Shown in pieces: positions 61,004-64,000 of a DNA stretch of 64,000 bases. Made by a program: the position numbers and the translations under genes. The notes under the pieces were generated by a model. That model did no database searches, had not been told where the DNA came from, and saw only the letters and a program-made list of their open reading frames with translations. This DNA is from Pseudomonadota bacterium (GTDB lineage Bacteria; Myxococcota_A; UBA796; SXON01). The DNA lies in assembly GCA_030684355.1 (NCBI GenBank), contig JAUXTN010000002.1, positions 92,069-156,068 on the forward strand. Direction: 5' to 3'. The stretch's first letter is position 1, and the number at the start of each line of letters is the position of its first letter.

Positions 61004-61525
61004 ATGGACGACGACGACGCGAAGAACGTACCGGAGGCCCACCTCGCCTCCCTCGCCCCCCGGTTCCTGGCCGCGATCCAGAAGCGCGCTGCGGGCCAGG
61101 TGGACGCCGCGCTCGAGGCCTTCAACGACATCCTGAAGGTGGAGCCCCGCATCGCGGAGCCCCGGATGGAGATCGCCCGCATCTACCTGGAGATGGGGCG
61201 CCTTGAAGACGCCGAGGCGGAGGCCCGCGAGGCCATCCGCATCCTGGAGCTGGGCGGTCAGTGGACCGAGGACCTCCCCGAGAACGTGGTGCTCGCGGTC
61301 GCGTGGGCGCTCTACGGCGAGATCCTCAAGGAGAAGGCGTCCTCCGACGAGGTCGTCTTCGGCGATCCCGCCACGTTCGCCTCGCTGCTGGAGCAGAGCC
61401 GCGCCGCCTTCGCGCGCGCCGCCGCCCTCGATCCCACCGACACCACCAGCGCGGTCACGGCGATGGAGCTCGGTGACGGCGCGGACAGCGACGACGACGA
61501 GGGCGAGCCGGAGCCCGACAACTAG
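61004..61525 (+). CDS. TPR protein
   Basis: 173 residues, acidic at both ends (MDDDDAKN; DSDDDEGEPEPDN). Two or three TPR units are visible (QVDAALEAFNDILKVEPRIA, PRMEIARIYLEMGRLEDAEA), then SRAAFARAAALDPTD near 130. No signal peptide is present, so it acts in the cytoplasm as a protein-interaction scaffold. TAGCCG lies six bases before the ATG and no Shine-Dalgarno is seen. The 3' end overlaps the convergent PfpI-like gene by 4 bases. Confidence 0.8.
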   Translation: MDDDDAKNVPEAHLASLAPRFLAAIQKRAAGQVDAALEAFNDILKVEPRIAEPRMEIARIYLEMGRLEDAEAEAREAIRILELGGQWTEDLPENVVLAVAWALYGEILKEKASSDEVVFGDPATFASLLEQSRAAFARAAALDPTDTTSAVTAMELGDGADSDDDEGEPEPDN

Positions 61526-62052
61526 GCGGGCGCGGACACCGGCACGTTCAGCCGCTGCAGGATGGCGTTCGAGAAGGCCTCGAGGTCACCCGGGTTCCGC
61601 GACGTGATGAGGTTGCCGTCCTCCACCACGGCGGAGTCCTCCCAGTGCGCGCCGGCGTTCACGAGGTCCGAGTGGATCGAGGGCCAGGAGGTGAGCCGCC
61701 GCCCGTCCACGAGGTCGGCCTCGATGAGGAGGCTCGGGCCGTGGCACACCGCCGCGATGGGCCGATCGCGCAGGCCGAAGTCGCGTACGAACTTCACGAT
61801 GCCCATGTCGAGCCGCAGGTGGTCCGGCGAGTAGCCGCCCGGGATCACGAGCAGGTCGAAGTCCTCGGCGCGCACCTCGTCGGGCGTGGCCCCGATGCCC
61901 ACCTTCTCGCGCCCGCGCTTGCCCTCCACGAAGGTGTTCTTCTTCACGCCCACGATCGTGATCTCGTGCCCCGCGCCGTGCAGACGGTCGTAGGGCACCC
62001 GGAACTCGTTGTCTTCGAAGTCCTCCCCCAACACGAACGCGATCTTCGCCAT
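61522..62052 (-). CDS. DJ-1/PfpI family protein
   Basis: 176 residues from ATG 62052, with GGGAGGAG upstream. The fold is shown by MAKIAFVLGEDFEDNEFRVP, DLLVIPGGYSPDHLRLD and the nucleophile-elbow Cys in AAVCHGPSLLIEADL. The Cys-His-Gly and acidic partner (Glu in EDNEF) are as in PfpI/YhbO-type proteins, described as proteases or as protein/nucleotide deglycases. The exact activity of this family is disputed, so no symbol is given. Confidence 0.92.
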   Translation of the reverse strand: MAKIAFVLGEDFEDNEFRVPYDRLHGAGHEITIVGVKKNTFVEGKRGREKVGIGATPDEVRAEDFDLLVIPGGYSPDHLRLDMGIVKFVRDFGLRDRPIAAVCHGPSLLIEADLVDGRRLTSWPSIHSDLVNAGAHWEDSAVVEDGNLITSRNPGDLEAFSNAILQRLNVPVSAPA

Positions 62053-62143
62053 GGCTCCTCCCATGGCTGAATGTGGGGGCGCGCCGGGGGAGGGTCGGTC
62101 ATGTTTCGCCCTAGCCAGGCGGTCGCGAGCCGGTGGCTCTCGA

Positions 62144-64000
62144 TCAGGGCGACCAGTCGCACGCCTTCGGCCCCGGGGGGGTCCACACGCCGTCCCCGTC
62201 GCCGTCTACGAAGATGGGGTTGACGATGACCCGGGGGACCTCGTCGGCGGCGTAGCCGGAGAGGCCGCGGGGCATGGCGTCGGCGCCGATCGCGAGGACC
62301 ACCACGTAGAGGTCGCCGCCGACGGGGAGGGTGCGGGTCTCGTCGAGCTTCACGACGCCGGAGGGGTCCGTGGCCTCGATCGACCAGGCGGCGTCGCAGT
62401 TCACGAGGACCTCCACCCGCGTCACGTCGATCTCCGCGAGCGCCTCGACGTGGAGGGAGAGGTCGGCCTCGCCGTCGGTCACGAGCGCCGTCTCGCCGGG
62501 CCCCGCGCCGTCCACGGTCACCCGCGCGAACGCACCCGCGCTCACCTGGGCGGCGCCCCCGAGCGTGCCCGCCACGAAGTCCTCCACGACCGCCGCGGCA
62601 TCGTCGGGGACCGCCACGTAGGTCCGCGGCGTGCCGGGCGTGTCCATCCCGTGCTCGTCGGTCACGCCCACGGCGGTGACCCGGTAGCCCAGGTTGTGGA
62701 AGGCCAGCCAGTCGAGGAGGGCGCCGCTGTGACGCGGGTCGTCGGGCTCGAGGTAGGGGCTCCGCAGCCCATTGAGGAGCTCGAAGCTGTCGAAGTCCCA
62801 GGACCAGACCGCCGTGCCGGGGGTGAGGCCGAGGGCCTCCGGGTCGTCCATCGCCGGGGGGTCGGAGAGGCGGTCCCAGTCGAGGATGCAGAGGATGCCG
62901 CACTCGTCGTTGACGCGCGAGTGGTTGAGCTGGACGACGTCGGCGCCGCGCTCGCGCTCGGCCGCGTAGATGCCCCCGAACGCGAGGTCGTACCAGCGCA
63001 CGGGGTCGCCGCGGACGTCGGGGGTCTCCGGGAAGGGCCAGGCGTTCGTGTGCTCCGGCAGGCTGGCGGTGATCTCGCTGCCGAGCGCGTAGAGGAGCCA
63101 CTCGTCGACGCCCGCGTCGGTGAGGGCCCCGGAGAGGTCGATGATCGCCTCGTGATCCGTGGAGATGACGAGATCGAGCCCGCTCGCGGCGGCGGTCCGC
63201 ATCCGGTCGACCGGGAGCACCTGGCTGTCCGCGCTCGGGCCGGAGTGGACGTGGCTGTCGTAGCTGGCCCACCCGCTCGTATCGACGACGAGGGGGAGCT
63301 CCGCCGCGAGCGTGGCGGTGCCGTCCGCCGGGACGTCGATCTCCGTCGTGACCAGGGCGTGCTCGTAGCCGCGGGAGAGCCAGGCGGTGTAGTGCCCGGG
63401 GGCCACGGGGACGTCTGGATCCTGGGGGGTCGGGTAGGCGCTGGTCGTGTAGCCGTCGTCGCGCTCGAGCTCGACGCGGACGGGGAGGGGATTGCCCTCG
63501 CCGTCGGTCGCGGCCACGGTGATCCCGCCGACCGCGCCGATGGGGAGGGAGAGCGCGCCCGCGGCCTCCGGGGCCACCTCCATGGCCTCGCCGTCGTCGC
63601 GCCCGGCCCCGCTGGCCTGGACGCGCCAAGCGCCCTCGATGGCGAGCGTGCGCCCGGAGAAGCGCCCCCCCGCGTCGGTGACGAGGGTGGTGAGCACCGA
63701 CCATTCGCCGCTGTCGTCGGGCGAGGCGACCTCGATGAGCGCGCCGGGGACGGGGTTTCCCGAGGGGTCGACCACCGCGCCGCCGAGGTCGTGCCACGCG
63801 GTGGCGAAGCCGGGCACGGGATCGTCCAGGTGGGACTCGAGGCCCGCGGCGGCGCTGGCGGCGTCGGTGGCCCCGACGGCGATGGCGAAGGCGGCCTCGT
63901 CCCCGACCACCAGCGGCTCGGCGACCTGGTTCACGTCCACGAGTACGCTGACGCCGGCGATCTCGGTGCGCGCCAGGGTGCCGCCGGGCATCGCGATGGC
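62144..64000 (-). CDS. PHP-domain protein with carboxypeptidase-regulatory-like N terminus (5' partial)
   Basis: The frame is open at the right edge; 615 residues follow the first in-window ATG. The N-terminal half has repeated beta modules of carboxypeptidase-regulatory type (GAVVDPSGNPVPGALIEVAS, VTDAGGRFSG, GITVAATDGEGNPLPVRVEL). The centre is a PHP metallohydrolase domain with DSHVHSGPSADSQV, STDHE, GSEI, QLNHSRVND and GVTDEHGMDT, so metal ligands are present. The C-terminal quarter is beta-rich and ends near VDGDGDGVWTPPG. A secreted metal-dependent phosphoesterase is a fair guess. The start of the gene lies outside the window. Confidence 0.85.
   Translation of the reverse strand, partial: AIAMPGGTLARTEIAGVSVLVDVNQVAEPLVVGDEAAFAIAVGATDAASAAAGLESHLDDPVPGFATAWHDLGGAVVDPSGNPVPGALIEVASPDDSGEWSVLTTLVTDAGGRFSGRTLAIEGAWRVQASGAGRDDGEAMEVAPEAAGALSLPIGAVGGITVAATDGEGNPLPVRVELERDDGYTTSAYPTPQDPDVPVAPGHYTAWLSRGYEHALVTTEIDVPADGTATLAAELPLVVDTSGWASYDSHVHSGPSADSQVLPVDRMRTAAASGLDLVISTDHEAIIDLSGALTDAGVDEWLLYALGSEITASLPEHTNAWPFPETPDVRGDPVRWYDLAFGGIYAAERERGADVVQLNHSRVNDECGILCILDWDRLSDPPAMDDPEALGLTPGTAVWSWDFDSFELLNGLRSPYLEPDDPRHSGALLDWLAFHNLGYRVTAVGVTDEHGMDTPGTPRTYVAVPDDAAAVVEDFVAGTLGGAAQVSAGAFARVTVDGAGPGETALVTDGEADLSLHVEALAEIDVTRVEVLVNCDAAWSIEATDPSGVVKLDETRTLPVGGDLYVVVLAIGADAMPRGLSGYAADEVPRVIVNPIFVDGDGDGVWTPPGPKACDWSP

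Overview
The window is high-GC DNA (roughly 70% G+C by eye) with almost no intergenic space. It has no rRNA, tRNA, CRISPR array, integrase, transposase or phage gene that I can see. The gene style points to a Gram-negative delta-proteobacterium of the Myxococcota type: a secreted protease with an Asp/Thr linker and a MYXO-CTERM-like tail, many lipoproteins, complete System I cytochrome c maturation, FecR and Ig-fold surface proteins, and DUF1501 paired with a haem-binding protein. This taxonomic assignment is inference. After start correction no stretch longer than 300 bases lacks a gene; the longest gaps are 19232-19507, 50058-50287 and 5300-5519.

Layout. 1-4678 (+): two surface genes sharing a TolC-like domain, guaA, and a membrane protein with a CBM-like C terminus. 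4769-7768 (-): a coiled-coil lipoprotein and two tandem solute-binding/LysM proteins. 7908-13871 (+): ATP-grasp ligase, AI-2E-type permease, MYXO-CTERM serine protease with a coupled tiny lipoprotein, and a membrane protein coupled to a sulfatase-fold pseudoenzyme. 14000-15454: aldehyde dehydrogenase. 15465-19231 (-): lipoprotein, c-type haem protein and Tat-exported DUF1501 protein. 19508-23350: two universal stress proteins, a GT2 glycosyltransferase, a CotH-like lipoprotein and a thioredoxin-fold protein. 23443-27104 (+): an EAD1-like membrane protein, an ABC-F ATPase and a lipoprotein. 27127-29595 (-): a membrane-anchored unknown, a TPR protein with a zincin domain that lost its active site, and a metallo-beta-lactamase-fold hydrolase. 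29647-36607: a secreted unknown, PPTase-cobU-cobS (-), a metalloprotease with barrel-like neighbours, and a 3Fe-4S ferredoxin. 36623-39149: DUF72, formamidopyrimidine-DNA glycosylase and two small membrane proteins. 39225-46459 (-): ccmABCDEFGHI as one tightly coupled operon. 46524-49395 (+): trmL, a mannose-1-phosphate guanylyltransferase, a lipoprotein and a GDP-6-deoxymannose-reductase-like SDR. 49440-50057 (-): a Ca-binding-repeat lipoprotein. 50288-60930 (+): a six-gene operon of three histidine-kinase proteins, a FecR protein and two giant surface proteins. 61004-64000: TPR protein, PfpI/DJ-1 protein and a PHP-domain protein cut by the window edge.

How the genes fit together. The ccm operon supplies covalent haem attachment for c-type proteins such as the CXXCH protein at 16749-18365. 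The mannose guanylyltransferase and the SDR could supply a GDP-deoxyhexose for surface polysaccharide. The most striking unit is 50288-60930: a REC-kinase fusion, a HAMP sensor kinase whose ATP-binding half is degenerate, a FecR/Ig protein, an 817-residue Ig/outer-membrane protein, a 1202-residue Ig-repeat lipoprotein and a stand-alone kinase, with no DNA-binding regulator. I propose it as a surface-sensing or adhesion system.

Two genome-wide habits are visible. Many exported proteins carry very short signal peptides without positive charge. Several genes lack a Shine-Dalgarno sequence but have a TANNNT box 6-8 bases before the start, which suggests leaderless mRNAs. Several enzyme-fold proteins have also lost catalytic residues (pseudo-sulfatase, pseudo-zincin, degenerate kinase ATPase, SDR Lys to Arg).
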